From Solwaraspora sp. WMMA2065 (GTDB lineage: Bacteria > Actinomycetota > Actinomycetes > Mycobacteriales > Micromonosporaceae): 64,000 nt of DNA. Under the pieces are notes generated by a model. It was not told the DNA's origin, did not search any database, and worked only from the letters and a program-made list of their open reading frames with translations. The position numbers were made by a program, and so were the translations under genes. Numbering within the stretch: the stretch's first letter is position 1; the number at the start of each line of letters is the position of its first letter. Location of the stretch: the NCBI RefSeq assembly GCF_030345075.1, contig NZ_CP128361.1, positions 3,410,001-3,474,000 of the forward strand, given 5' to 3'. Shown in pieces: positions 46,367-55,935 of this stretch.

Positions 46367-47401
46367 TCAGGAAGCGGCGTCGACCTTGTCGGCGGCTTCG
46401 GCGAGTGCGGCGACGTACTCGTCGAGGCCCCAGGTGACCGACAACGCGGTGGGCGGCGACACCGAGGCGATGAACTCGGCACCGACCAGCGAGGCGACCG
46501 CCCCGGACCGGATCTGCGGCATGGTCTGGGCGGCCTGCGAGGACAGGAACGCGTCCTGTTCCTCCTGAGTGGTGGCGAACGACACCAGCACGTCCGAGGT
46601 GAGCTGGTCGAGTTGCTCGTAGCTCATGGTGAAGTAGAACGTCGACTCGTCGGTGCCGAGGTCGTTGACGCTGGGCGCGCCGGTCATCCCGAGGTCGAGG
46701 GCGAACTCGACCCGCGGGTCGGCCTCCTTGTAGACGTAGAAGGTGCCGGCGGAGTCCCAGACCATGGCGACGCTCTTGCCGGCCAGTTGCGGGTTCTCCT
46801 CAGCCTTGTTGGCGACCCGCGCGTCGATGTCGTCCAGAAGCGCCTGTGCTTCGTCGCTCTTGCCGAGCGCGGTGCCGACGGTGGTGATCAGGTCACGCCA
46901 CGGGGTGGCCCACGCCTCGCCCGGGTGGGCGACCGTCGGCGCGATTTGACTGAGCAGGTCGTACTGTTCCTGGTCGATGCCGGAGTAGACGGCGAGGATC
47001 AGGTCCGGGTCGGCTGCGGCGATCTCGTCGAACGGCGGATCCTGGGCGTCCGGCAGTACGGTGGGCACCTCGGCGCCGGTCTCGTCGAGCTTCTCGGCGA
47101 TCCACGGCAGTACGCCGTTGGCGTCACCGCCGTAGCTCTGGAACGGGATGGCCACCGGCACCACGTCGAGCGCGATGGCGGCGTCGGCGCTGCCCCATCC
47201 CCAGGCGACCACCCGGGTCGGAGTGTCCTCGATAGTGGTCTCACCGAGGGCGTGCTCGATGGTCACCGGGAAACCGGCCGAGCTGCCACCGGTCGCGGGG
47301 TCATCGGCGCTGGAGTCGTCGCCGGAACCGCACGCGGTCAGGCCGATGGCGAGGGCAAGCGGAGCGGCGAAAAGGACGCGGCTGAGTTCTCTGCTGATCA
47401 C
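46367..47401 (-). CDS. Iron-siderophore ABC transporter substrate-binding lipoprotein
   Basis: 344 residues; the GTG at 47401 has GGAGAG upstream. Lipobox AIGLTAC, Cys24. FepB/FecB features are VTIEHALGETTIEDTPTRVVAWGWGS (in parts), DLILAVYSGIDQEQYDLLSQIAPTV and ALLDDIDARVA. It binds a ferric siderophore outside the membrane. It has its own iron box upstream, separate from the permease genes, so it can be expressed more strongly. Confidence 0.9.
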   Translation of the reverse strand: MISRELSRVLFAAPLALAIGLTACGSGDDSSADDPATGGSSAGFPVTIEHALGETTIEDTPTRVVAWGWGSADAAIALDVVPVAIPFQSYGGDANGVLPWIAEKLDETGAEVPTVLPDAQDPPFDEIAAADPDLILAVYSGIDQEQYDLLSQIAPTVAHPGEAWATPWRDLITTVGTALGKSDEAQALLDDIDARVANKAEENPQLAGKSVAMVWDSAGTFYVYKEADPRVEFALDLGMTGAPSVNDLGTDESTFYFTMSYEQLDQLTSDVLVSFATTQEEQDAFLSSQAAQTMPQIRSGAVASLVGAEFIASVSPPTALSVTWGLDEYVAALAEAADKVDAAS

Positions 47402-47460
47402 TGTCTCTCCTACGAGCGCGGGGTCGTCCGCGAAGGTCAGCACATGCAACCACGGCTAAG

Positions 47461-47479
47461 TTAGGTTTGGCTAGCCTAT
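47461..47479 (-). promoter_or_regulatory. Iron box (DmdR/IdeR type)
   Basis: The 19 bases TTAGGTTTGGCTAGCCTAT match the IdeR/DmdR1 consensus TTAGGTTAGGCTAACCTAA at 16 of 19 positions. The site is 60 bases before the binding-protein start and overlaps the stop of the permease gene (47476). Confidence 0.85.
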
Positions 47480-48531
47480 GTAATCCTGGTTACCGAGCCG
47501 TGATTCCGGCCGGCGGTGGCGAGCAACCACAGCAGGTACGGCCCGCCGATCACCGCGGTGACGATGCCGACCGGGGTCTTGATGTTGCCGGGCAGCAGGT
47601 GCTGGGCGACCAGGTCCGCCCCGGTCACCACCACCACTCCGACCAGAGCGGCGGGCAGCAGCACCGGGGCGCCGGAACGCATCATCCGCCGGGCGATCGG
47701 CATGGCGACGAACGCCACGAACGCGATCGGCCCGGTCACCGCGGTCGCCACCGCGGCGAGGGCCACCGCGATCGCCAGCAGACTGATCCGGCTGCGCTCC
47801 AGCCGCACCCCCAGGCCGGTTGCGGTGTCGTCGCCGAACTGCAGCAGCCCGAGCGCCGGACGCAACGCCAACAGCGCCGGGGTCAGCACGCCGAGCAACG
47901 TCGCCAGGACGGCGATCTCCGGCCAACGGGCGCTGCCCAGGCTGCCGACCATCCACGACAATGCCATCTGCGCCTCGCGTACCTCCCCCCGGGTCAGCAG
48001 GTAGCCGAGGACACCGTGCGCCATGAACGCGGCGGCGATGCCGACCAGCACGAACCGGTACCCGGTCAGCCCGCCCCGCCAGGAGAGCAGGTAGACGGCG
48101 GTCGCCGTACCGGCCGCACCGACGAACGCGGCGACCGACACGCCGAGGCTGCCGGCGCCCAGCATGACCAGCGCGAACACCGCGGCGGCGCTGGCCCCGC
48201 CAGTGACGCCGATGATGTCCGGGCTGGCCAGCGGGTTGCGCAGCAGGGTCTGGAAGATGCCACCGGCCAGGCCGAACGCGGCACCGGCCAGAATCCCGGC
48301 GACCAGTCGGGGCAGCCGCAGGCTGAGGATGATGAAGTCGTCGCGGCCGTCGCCCTGCCCGATCAGCGTGCGGAATACCCCGTCCACCGAGATCCGGTAG
48401 GCACCGAGACCGAGGCTGAGCAGGGCGAAGACGGCGACGACCCCGACCAACCCGGCCAGCACGACGGTGGTCCGGCGGCGTTGGCGACGCCGCAGCCGGC
48501 CCAGCGCGGGAAGCCCGAGACCGGCGGTCAC
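47476..48531 (-). CDS. FecCD-family siderophore permease, second subunit
   Basis: 351 residues with about nine to ten helices. FecCD landmarks: ISVDGVFRTLIGQGDGRDDFIILSLRLPRL (in parts), GAAFGLAGGIFQTLLRNPLASPDIIGV and GPIAFVAFVAMPIARRM. The ATG overlaps the stop of the first permease gene by four bases. It forms the channel with that subunit. Confidence 0.92.
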   Translation of the reverse strand: MTAGLGLPALGRLRRRQRRRTTVVLAGLVGVVAVFALLSLGLGAYRISVDGVFRTLIGQGDGRDDFIILSLRLPRLVAGILAGAAFGLAGGIFQTLLRNPLASPDIIGVTGGASAAAVFALVMLGAGSLGVSVAAFVGAAGTATAVYLLSWRGGLTGYRFVLVGIAAAFMAHGVLGYLLTRGEVREAQMALSWMVGSLGSARWPEIAVLATLLGVLTPALLALRPALGLLQFGDDTATGLGVRLERSRISLLAIAVALAAVATAVTGPIAFVAFVAMPIARRMMRSGAPVLLPAALVGVVVVTGADLVAQHLLPGNIKTPVGIVTAVIGGPYLLWLLATAGRNHGSVTRIT

Positions 48532-49598
48532 ACGCTGGCCAATCGGGAGCGGCGGACCAGGGCGATCAGCACCGGTGCGCCGAGGAAGGCGACGACCAGG
48601 CCGGCCTCGACCTCACCGGGCGGGGCGACCAGCCGGCCGAGCACGTCGGCCGCGATCAGCAAAGCGGCACCGAGCACCGCGCTGTACGCGAGGATCCACC
48701 GGTAGTCCGGCCCGGTCACCCAGCGGGCGGCGTGCGGCACGACCAGCCCGACGAAGACGATCGGTCCGGTGAGCGCCGTCGCCGAGCCGCAGAGCAACAC
48801 GGTCGCGGTCATGATGACCGCCCGGTCCCGAACCACGTGCTGGCCGAGCCCGTGGGCGACGTCGTCGCCGAGGCTGAGCGCGTTGAGCACCCGGCCGGAG
48901 ACCAGCGCCAGCAGGGTGCCGACGGCGATGAACAGCAGCACCGTACGGGCGGTGTCGAGGTCCCGCCCGACCAGCGAGCCGACCTGCCAGAACCGGTAGC
49001 GTTCCAGGGTCTGCAGGTTGGTCAGCAGCACCAGGGTGATCAGCGAGGTGAGCACGGCGGTGAGCGCCGAGCCGGCGATGGCGAGTTTCACCGGAGTCGC
49101 GCCGTCGCCGCCCATCGACCCGATGCCGTAGACGAGCAGCGCAGCGAGGGTCGCGCCGCCGAACGCGAACCAGATGTAGCCGGCGGTGGTGCCGATGCCG
49201 AGCCAGGTGATCGCGACGACGACGGCGAGCGAGGCTCCGGCGTTGATGCCGAGCAGCCCAGGGTCGGCGATCGGGTTCCGGGTCAGTCCCTGCATGAGCC
49301 CGCCGGAAAGTCCGAGTGCCAGACCGGCGAGCAGTCCGATCACGGTCCGGGGCAGCCGCAGGTCCCAGATGACCACGTGGTCGTTGACCGCCGGGTCGCG
49401 GTCGACCAGCGCCTCGACCACCACCGGCAGCGCGATGTCGCGGGATCCGAGGGCGAGGCTGGCGAAGACGGTCAGGGCCAGCAGCAGTACGGCAACGAGC
49501 AGCCCACCAAGCCGCCGACGTGTCGTAAAGCTACGACCACTTTGGGTAACATCCCGTCCGACACGCTCACCCCGACCGGCCCGAAGTGAGGTAAGCAT
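48528..49598 (-). CDS. FecCD-family siderophore permease, first subunit
   Basis: 356 residues. It has LRLPRTVIGLLAGLALGLSGGLMQGLTRNPIADPGLLGI and GPIVFVGLVVPHAAR (both family hallmarks). The ATG at 49598 has no ribosome site; a CATACT -10 box ends 6 bases upstream, so the mRNA is probably leaderless. An iron box overlaps the start. The gene begins 3 bases after the GH95 stop, so its promoter lies inside the GH95 coding end. No ATPase gene is present; it must come from elsewhere. Confidence 0.9.
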   Translation of the reverse strand: MLTSLRAGRGERVGRDVTQSGRSFTTRRRLGGLLVAVLLLALTVFASLALGSRDIALPVVVEALVDRDPAVNDHVVIWDLRLPRTVIGLLAGLALGLSGGLMQGLTRNPIADPGLLGINAGASLAVVVAITWLGIGTTAGYIWFAFGGATLAALLVYGIGSMGGDGATPVKLAIAGSALTAVLTSLITLVLLTNLQTLERYRFWQVGSLVGRDLDTARTVLLFIAVGTLLALVSGRVLNALSLGDDVAHGLGQHVVRDRAVIMTATVLLCGSATALTGPIVFVGLVVPHAARWVTGPDYRWILAYSAVLGAALLIAADVLGRLVAPPGEVEAGLVVAFLGAPVLIALVRRSRLASV

Positions 49599-49605
49599 CG
49601 CCTAA
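49587..49605 (-). promoter_or_regulatory. Weaker iron box over the permease start codon
   Basis: TGAGGTAAGCATCGCCTAA matches the IdeR/DmdR consensus at 13 of 19 positions, with both outer arms kept. It spans the start codon of the first permease gene and the predicted transcription start. Confidence 0.5.
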
Positions 49606-51857
49606 GTATGCAGGGAAAGCTCCACCGGCTCATCGGCGGGCAGGTCCACCGCCCTCGCACCGTACGGGCTGCGTACTGCCACCTGTTGGCTGAGCGCCGA
49701 GCGGAGCCGGACCCGCAGCGTCGTGGCGTCCCAGGTCAGCTCCTCGACGGTGATCCGGCCCCGGCAGGTAACCCCGCGCAGGGTGCCGCCGGGCAGCTCG
49801 CCCGGCCAGGCCGGCAGCAGGTGCAGCGACCCGGGGCGCGAATCGACCAGCATCTCGATCAGGACGCCGGGCAGCGTGTGCACGGCGTCGGCGTTGTACG
49901 TCTGCAGACCCGGGTTGTGGGCGCTCATCAACGACCGGAAGAACATGTCCGCGCAGATGATCTTCCGCAGGTTGGCGGCGGCCCGGTCGGCGTCGCGCAG
50001 CCGGGCGGCGACCAGCGCACGGTGCAGGCTGCCGTGCGCGGACAGGTTCTCGTCGCCGCGTACCGCCAGTGCCCGGTGGGCCGCGCGGGCCAGCTCCGGG
50101 GTGCCGTCCGGGGTGATCTCGTGCAGCGGCCAGACCGGGTAGAGGTGGCTGATGTGCCGGTGGTCGTCGTCGGCGCGGTATCCGGGCCACGCCCACTCGG
50201 CCAGCGCGCCCCGCTCGTCCACCAGGTATCCGGGCAGCCGCGCGGCCAGATCGGCCCACCGGGGCGCACCGGTCAACCCGCCCGCGACCCGCATCGCGTG
50301 CCGGGCGGCGGCGATGTCCATGGTGGCGTTCACCGCCGGGTAGACCGGCTCGTCGTGCTCGTCGGGCGGCCCGGTCTCGGCGGAGAACGACGGCACGATC
50401 ATGTACCGGCCGTCGTCGTCGACCCGGGTCAGAAAATCCTCGAAGAACTCGGCCGCCTCGACCAGCCAACCGGCCACCTCCCCCAGCGGCTCCCCGGTGA
50501 CCAGGTGGTGCTCCCACAGCGGGTACAGCAGCCAGTGCGCGCCGGGCAGCCAGGCCGGCCAGGGCCACTCGTCGCAGAAGTGGAACAGGTGCCCGTGTTC
50601 GCCGTCGGTGCGCCCCGGCGCGAGCAGGCCTCGGCCGCCGTACACCGCCCGCGCGTTGCGTCGCCAGTCGTCGACCTGGCCGGCGATCAACCGTCGGTGC
50701 GCAGCGGTCACCTCCGGCAGCGCGCCGATGTTCGCCCCGGACAACTGCAAATTCAGGTTGGCGTCGGTGGTGAAGTCGCCGGCCCAGGCGGCGTCCCAGG
50801 AGCCGAGCCAGAGCCCGGTCAGCCGGGGCGGCAGCACCCCGCTGGAGCTGATCAGCAGGTACCGGCCGGCGTGGAACAGCCGTTCCAGCAGCGCCGGTGA
50901 CAGTCGCTGGTCGTCGGCGCGCTGGGCGTCGAGCAGCTCACCGACCGGACGGCGCCGGTCGGCCTCGTCGACCCGCAACCGCAGCTCGACCCGCTGGTAC
51001 ATCGGCCGGTGCAGGGCGACGTGCCGAACCAGCAGCCGCTGGTAGTCGGCGCCCGGCTGCTGATCGGCCAGCCCGGCGAGCCGCGCGTGCAGCACCCCGG
51101 TGCCCCAGCCCGGCGCGTCGTAGCGGTCCAGCACGGTCAGCGCCAGCGCGTCCCCGCCGATCAGGATCCGGTCGCCGAGGATCTCGGTGTCGCCGGTCAC
51201 CAGGGTCAGTCCTTCGAAGCCGTACGCCCCGAGGCCGGCCGGATAGCTGCCCCGGACCCGCAGGAACGCGTACCCGTCGCGCCGGTAGGCGGTGATGTCG
51301 TAGCTGACGTCGGCCGGCCGGCCGGGCAGGTCGCCGGTCGCGCCGAGCAGGCATGGGCCGGCAGCCAGCCGGACCACGGCGACCCGGTCCGCGCGGGAGA
51401 CGAAGGCTTGCCGGGTTCCGCCGCCGGCCCACCGCACGGTGATCTCACCGGTGGTGAAGTCAGTGGTACGCAGGTAGTCGGCGGGCAGCGGCGCCGGCTC
51501 GGCGGCCCGGCCAGCCGGCGCGTCGACGGTCAGGTCGTCGACGGTCAGGTCGTCGACGGTCAGCGCGTATCCGGGGTGGAACGACTGGGTCCACTCCAGC
51601 TGCCGGCCGGCGGCGAGCAGCCGACCGGCCTCGGTCCGTCGGCCGGCCAGGATCAGGTCCCGGACCTGCTCGATGACCCCCGCCAGCTCCGGTGGCCGCA
51701 GGCCGCGGGTGCCGTTGGGCAGCACGAACCGGTGATGGTCGACCACGATCCGTTCGGCGGTCGGGTCGCCGTACACCATCAGCCCGTACTCGCCGTTGCC
51801 GGTGAGGAACGCGTCTTCCCAGCGCGCCGCTGGCGCCGTGTCGTCGATCCGGTGCAT
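49602..51857 (-). CDS. GH95-family glycoside hydrolase (alpha-L-fucosidase/galactosidase-like)
   Basis: 751 residues, close to the GH95 norm. Landmarks: ARWEDAFLTGNGEYGLMVYGDP, VVDHHRFVLPNGTRG, RYLLISSSGVLPPRLTGLWLG, DFTTDANLNLQLSGANIG, AWLPGAHWLLYPLWEHHLVTGE, MDIAAARHAM and HRHISHLYPVWPLHEITPDG. No signal peptide, so it is intracellular. Residues near 105-118 contain a short tandem repeat (LTVDDLTVDDLTVD). It follows the nucleoside hydrolase gene by 23 bases. Confidence 0.9.
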   Translation of the reverse strand: MHRIDDTAPAARWEDAFLTGNGEYGLMVYGDPTAERIVVDHHRFVLPNGTRGLRPPELAGVIEQVRDLILAGRRTEAGRLLAAGRQLEWTQSFHPGYALTVDDLTVDDLTVDAPAGRAAEPAPLPADYLRTTDFTTGEITVRWAGGGTRQAFVSRADRVAVVRLAAGPCLLGATGDLPGRPADVSYDITAYRRDGYAFLRVRGSYPAGLGAYGFEGLTLVTGDTEILGDRILIGGDALALTVLDRYDAPGWGTGVLHARLAGLADQQPGADYQRLLVRHVALHRPMYQRVELRLRVDEADRRRPVGELLDAQRADDQRLSPALLERLFHAGRYLLISSSGVLPPRLTGLWLGSWDAAWAGDFTTDANLNLQLSGANIGALPEVTAAHRRLIAGQVDDWRRNARAVYGGRGLLAPGRTDGEHGHLFHFCDEWPWPAWLPGAHWLLYPLWEHHLVTGEPLGEVAGWLVEAAEFFEDFLTRVDDDGRYMIVPSFSAETGPPDEHDEPVYPAVNATMDIAAARHAMRVAGGLTGAPRWADLAARLPGYLVDERGALAEWAWPGYRADDDHRHISHLYPVWPLHEITPDGTPELARAAHRALAVRGDENLSAHGSLHRALVAARLRDADRAAANLRKIICADMFFRSLMSAHNPGLQTYNADAVHTLPGVLIEMLVDSRPGSLHLLPAWPGELPGGTLRGVTCRGRITVEELTWDATTLRVRLRSALSQQVAVRSPYGARAVDLPADEPVELSLHT

Positions 51858-51880
51858 CGGATCGACCTTAGCCAACGTCT

Positions 51881-52783
51881 TCAGCCGTACGCGAGGGTCA
51901 GCTTCGCGTACAGGTCCTCCAGCACGAACCGGGAGTCCACGCGGTGGTAGACCCGAATCGTCCGCGAGCGGTCCTGCCGGTGCCGATAGCTCAGATCGGG
52001 CCGGACGATCGGTGCCGGAATCTGGCGGTGATCCATCCAGTGCTCGTCCAGCAGCACCCCGACGGCAGGGGAGTCGCCGAGGACCCACGACTCCCCTGCC
52101 GGCCAGTTCGCATTGTCACCCATCGCGTCGTTGAATTCGACGAGTTGCCGGAACAGGTACGCACCGACCGGCCCACGCGGCGCCACCCGGACCGCGAGTT
52201 CGCTGAGACCGACCCGCATCATGCCGTACGCCGCGTTGGGGATCTGCCACAGCTCCACCTCGGAGTCGAACACCTCGTTGGCGGCGTCGACGTCGTTACC
52301 CAGGTTGAACTCGGCACCACCGTCCGGGTACGGGCCACCGCCGATCCAGACGGCGGTCAACCGCCCGGCAATCCTCGGCTCGACCCGCAGCGCGGCGGCG
52401 AGATCGGTCAGCGGCCCGAGAAAGGCCACGAACAGCGGCAGTGGATCGTCGCGCATGGCTTCGGCGACGATCAGGTCGACCCCGGGTGCTCCGCCGACCG
52501 CGTCCCGCAGCGGACGGCTGACCCCAGCGGCCACCGGCGGCGGAGCCGGCAGTCGCATCAGCTCCAGCAGGTGGTGGATCTCGGCGACGCTGGCGGCAGC
52601 GGTGTCCAGGCCGTTTCGGACGCCGAAGTGCGCGCCGACCAGCCCGCGCACGTCGAACCGGGGGGTGAGCAGTGCGTGCACGATCGCGTACTGGTCGTCG
52701 GCCTCATTGCGCGCGTCGCTGTCGACCACCAGCCGGATCCGCTTGGACCGCGGCACGGTGAGTGGATGTCGCCGAGAGTCCAT
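51881..52783 (-). CDS. Nucleoside hydrolase-like protein
   Basis: 300 residues. The calcium site reads VVDSDARNEADDQYAIVHAL, a longer-spaced version of the usual DTDxxxDDxxA, known from a subgroup of the inosine-uridine hydrolase superfamily. PLFVAFLGPLTDLAAAL and IGGGPYPDGGAEFNLGNDVDAANEV are further landmarks. With GH95 downstream it may act on a glycoside or nucleoside released from plant matter; this is inferred from position. Confidence 0.82.
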   Translation of the reverse strand: MDSRRHPLTVPRSKRIRLVVDSDARNEADDQYAIVHALLTPRFDVRGLVGAHFGVRNGLDTAAASVAEIHHLLELMRLPAPPPVAAGVSRPLRDAVGGAPGVDLIVAEAMRDDPLPLFVAFLGPLTDLAAALRVEPRIAGRLTAVWIGGGPYPDGGAEFNLGNDVDAANEVFDSEVELWQIPNAAYGMMRVGLSELAVRVAPRGPVGAYLFRQLVEFNDAMGDNANWPAGESWVLGDSPAVGVLLDEHWMDHRQIPAPIVRPDLSYRHRQDRSRTIRVYHRVDSRFVLEDLYAKLTLAYG

Positions 52784-53059
52784 CTGGACATAGTGTCAGC
52801 CGGCGGCCCGAACCGTAACTGGGTCGGGTAGCCGTTGTGGACGGGACGGGGCAGAGAAAAGCAGGTGCGTTCGAGGCGAGATCAGCCGCTGCGGAGTGTG
52901 GTGCTGACGACGGCGCTAACGGGGCGCGGTACCGCACCGGCGGAGCAACTGTGGCAGCCGCCGGGCGCGGCCGGCGGGCAGGTCGCCGCCGCAGAACCAC
53001 CATCATGATCAACCTGCGCCGCTGGCTGCAGACCACTGATCGGGACGGTGTTCTGACCG

Positions 53060-54070
53060 TCACCGGCCGCCGACCCGCAGCGGTTCGGACCGGTCGGCCG
53101 GCCGGTCCGGCTCACGCAGCTCGGTACGGGCCAGCGCGGGCAGGCCGTGCCGGCGGCGGGCGGCCATCCAGCCGAGTGACCCGGCGACCACGACGGCGGC
53201 GAGGGCCACCAGCAGCGGGATGTCCGGCACGCCGAGCAGTTTCATGGCGCTGGCCAGCAGTACCAGGGTCAACGCCCGGCGGACCAGGCCGCCGGGTGCC
53301 CGCGACGACAGTTGTGCGCCGAGCCACGCGCCGGGCACCGCGCCGAGCAGCAGCGAGGTGGTCAGGTCGAGGCGGAAGTCACCGAAGAGCAGGTGCCCGA
53401 CGGCGGCGGCGATCACCAGCGGTACCGCCTGCACCAGGTCGGTGCCGACGAGAAAGGCGGGCCGCAGCAGCGGGTAGAGCATCAGCAACGCGATGATGAT
53501 CAGCGAACCGGAGCCGACGCTGGTCATCCCGACGATCAGACCGCCGACGGCACCGATCAGCACGGTGGGCAGCGGCCGGGCCCGCAGCGCCGGCTCGGCC
53601 GGTGCGGCATCATCCGCGCGATGGTCTGCGGCGCCGGCCCGGCGGCGGGTGGCGTGCTCGGCCATCCGGGTGTAGGTGCGGAAGACCAGACCAGCGGCGG
53701 CCAGTACCAGCGCCACCCCGAGCGCCACCTTGATGCCCTGCTGCAGTCGCTCGCCGTCGCCGAGCGAGCGCAGCAGCAGGACGCCGGCGAACGCGCTCGG
53801 CACGCTGCCCAGGCAGAGCCAGCCGACCAGCGACCAGTGCACGGTACGCCGCCGGATGTGCACCAGCCCGCCGACCGGTTTCATCACCGCGCTGACCACC
53901 AGGTCGCTGGAGACGGCGGCGAGCGGCGGCACGCCGAAGAAGATCACCAGCATCGGGGTCATCAGCGCCCCGCCGCCCATGCCGGTCAGCCCGACGATGA
54001 TCCCGATGCCGCAACCGGCCAGCACCAATACCCAGTCCACCCTGTCGAGGGTGCCGGACCGGACCGGCAA
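53060..54070 (-). CDS. TSUP-family (TauE/SafE) membrane transporter
   Basis: 336 residues with about eight helices and both TSUP repeats: GIIVGLTGMGGGALMTPMLVIFFG and GLIVGMTSVGSGSLIIIALLMLYP. The start is uncertain: a TTG at 54070 gives the full length, a GTG at 54040 starts ten codons later, just before the first helix. Family members export sulfite, sulfonates or other anions. The substrate is not known here. Confidence 0.87.
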   Translation of the reverse strand: MPVRSGTLDRVDWVLVLAGCGIGIIVGLTGMGGGALMTPMLVIFFGVPPLAAVSSDLVVSAVMKPVGGLVHIRRRTVHWSLVGWLCLGSVPSAFAGVLLLRSLGDGERLQQGIKVALGVALVLAAAGLVFRTYTRMAEHATRRRAGAADHRADDAAPAEPALRARPLPTVLIGAVGGLIVGMTSVGSGSLIIIALLMLYPLLRPAFLVGTDLVQAVPLVIAAAVGHLLFGDFRLDLTTSLLLGAVPGAWLGAQLSSRAPGGLVRRALTLVLLASAMKLLGVPDIPLLVALAAVVVAGSLGWMAARRRHGLPALARTELREPDRPADRSEPLRVGGR

Positions 54071-54169
54071 TGTCTAGCATGTCGATCGGAATTATCAGGT
54101 CGATAGGTGAACCGAATCCGGGCAGTTCGCGGTCAGCGGCTGGCCGGCAGTGCCGGGGCGACCGGCACC

Positions 54170-54189
54170 ACCGGGCCGACCGGCCCGGT
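54170..54189. terminator. Short hairpin after the GH1 gene
   Basis: ACCGGGCC and GGCCCGGT form a perfect 8-bp stem with a GACC loop, starting at the first base after the stop codon of the GH1 gene on the minus strand. Confidence 0.5.
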
Positions 54190-55607
54190 CAGCGGGCGGT
54201 CGGCAGCGCGTTAGCGGCCACCACCCGCCGGTACCAGTGCGCGCTCTCCTTCCAGGTACGCCGCATCGTCTGCCGGTCGACGTGCACGATGCCGAACGTC
54301 TTGCCAAACCCGTGCGCCCACTCGAAGTTGTCCATCAGCGACCACACGAAGTACCCGCGCACGTCGGCGCCGCCGTCGATCGCCTCGGCCACCGCGGTCA
54401 GGTGCCGGTGCAGGTAGTCGACCCGGCGCGGGTCACGGACCCGGCCGTCGTCGTCGAGCACGTCGTCGAACGCCGCCCCGTTCTCGGTGATCATCATCGG
54501 CAGCCCCGGGTAGTCGCGGTGCAGCCGCAGCAGCAGCTCGGTCAGCCCGGTCTCGTCGATGTTCCAGCCCATCTGGGTGTACGGGCCGGGCTGGGTGACG
54601 AACTCGACGTCGGTGACACCGATCCACGGCGAGGCCGCCCCGTCGGCGTGCCCGTCGGCGGTCGACCGTGGCGACACCCCGTCCCACTGGCGGACCAGCA
54701 CCGGGTTGTAGTAGTTCACCCCGAGCAGGTCCAGCGGGGCGTGCGCGGCCGCCTCGTCGCCGTCGCGCACGAACGACCAGTCGGTCACCGCCGCGGTGTC
54801 GTCGATCAGGTCCCGTGGGTACGCCCCGTCCAGCATCGGCCCGAGGAACGCCCGGTTGGCCAGCGCGTCGATCCGGCGTACCGCCTCGGCGTCGCCGGGC
54901 GACTCGCCCCGCACGTGGTGCAGGTTCAACGTCACGCTGACCCGGGCCGCCGGGTCGATGCCCGCCCGCAGCGCGCGTACCGCCAGACCGTGGCCGAGGT
55001 TGAGGTGGTGCACGGCGGCCAGCGCGGCGGCCGGCTCGGTACGCGCCGGGGCGTGCACGCCGGAGCCGTAGCCCAGGTACGCCGAGCACCACGGCTCGTT
55101 GAGGGTGATCCAGGTGTGCACCCGGTCGCCGAACACCTCGCCCATCCGGCCGGCGTACTCGGCGAACCGCTCGGCGGTGTCCCGGTGCGGCCAGCCGCCG
55201 GCGTCCTCCAGCTCCTGCGGCAGGTCCCAGTGGTAGAGGGTGGCGACCGGCGCGATCCCCCGGGCCCGCAGCCCGTCGACCAGCGCCGAGTAGAAGTCCA
55301 CGCCCCGCTGGTTGAGCTGGCTGCCGGCCCCTGGCAGCACCCGGGACCAGGAGATCGAGAACCGGTACGCGCCGACGCCGAGCTCGGCGAGGATGTCCAG
55401 GTCCTCCTCCAGCCGGTGGTAGTGGTCGCAGGCCACGTCACCGGTGTCGCCGTTGGTGACCAGACCGGGGGTGTGCGCGAAGGTGTCCCAGATGGACGGT
55501 GTGCGGCCGTCCACCGCAGCGGCCCCCTCGACCTGGTACGAGGCGGTCGCCGTACCCCAGAGGAAGTTGCCGGGAAAGACAGGGCCGGACGGTAATGATA
55601 CGGACAT
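54189..55607 (-). CDS. GH1 beta-glucosidase
   Basis: 472 residues. The ATG has AAGGAG 9 bases upstream. Acid/base Glu171 (ITLNEPW) and nucleophile Glu375 (MITENGAAF) are in place, as are [25 protein letters not shown] and [23 protein letters not shown] (in parts). No signal peptide. It cleaves beta-glucosides or related short sugars in the cytoplasm. No transporter or regulator is adjacent, which is unusual for this family in actinomycetes. Confidence 0.95.
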   Translation of the reverse strand: MSVSLPSGPVFPGNFLWGTATASYQVEGAAAVDGRTPSIWDTFAHTPGLVTNGDTGDVACDHYHRLEEDLDILAELGVGAYRFSISWSRVLPGAGSQLNQRGVDFYSALVDGLRARGIAPVATLYHWDLPQELEDAGGWPHRDTAERFAEYAGRMGEVFGDRVHTWITLNEPWCSAYLGYGSGVHAPARTEPAAALAAVHHLNLGHGLAVRALRAGIDPAARVSVTLNLHHVRGESPGDAEAVRRIDALANRAFLGPMLDGAYPRDLIDDTAAVTDWSFVRDGDEAAAHAPLDLLGVNYYNPVLVRQWDGVSPRSTADGHADGAASPWIGVTDVEFVTQPGPYTQMGWNIDETGLTELLLRLHRDYPGLPMMITENGAAFDDVLDDDGRVRDPRRVDYLHRHLTAVAEAIDGGADVRGYFVWSLMDNFEWAHGFGKTFGIVHVDRQTMRRTWKESAHWYRRVVAANALPTAR

Positions 55608-55935
55608 GTCGGGATTCTCCTTACGCGCTGAGCACGATCTCAATCTGGCGGGTGTCCGGGTCGGCGGTGACCCGACCGCCCCCCTCGGTGGCCTCCGGGC
55701 AGGGCCTGTACCGGACACCCGCGTCGGCGACGCCGCACGATCAACAGGCTCCAGCATGCCTGCTGGTCGCCGATCCGACGCGGCCGGACCCGGCGACGGA
55801 CCTGGCAACGGACCCGGCCGGCCGGTGAGCGCCGCAGCTGGCGGCCGCCGGGAGCAGCAGCCGGGAGACCGGCCGGACAGCCCTGACGCCGACCATCGGC
55901 GGTAGATCGCCCCGAACCTGGGTACGCCTTTCGCC
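55608..55935. other. Intergenic region, 328 bases
   Basis: This divergent gap between the GH1 gene and the catalase-like gene should hold both promoters. I see no LacI/CelR-type palindrome, no convincing gene and no repeat beyond common GC-rich short inverted motifs. Open frames here have no family resemblance. Confidence 0.5.

Noticed and set aside
52784-53059. Plus-strand open frame starting at 52837 in the gap before the nucleoside hydrolase
   Set aside because: Arg/Ala-rich low-complexity product running into the TSUP gene on the other strand; no ribosome site or family match.
55608-55935. Open frames in the GH1/catalase-like gap
   Set aside because: Composition is like other antisense or noncoding GC-rich frames here, with no homology recognised.
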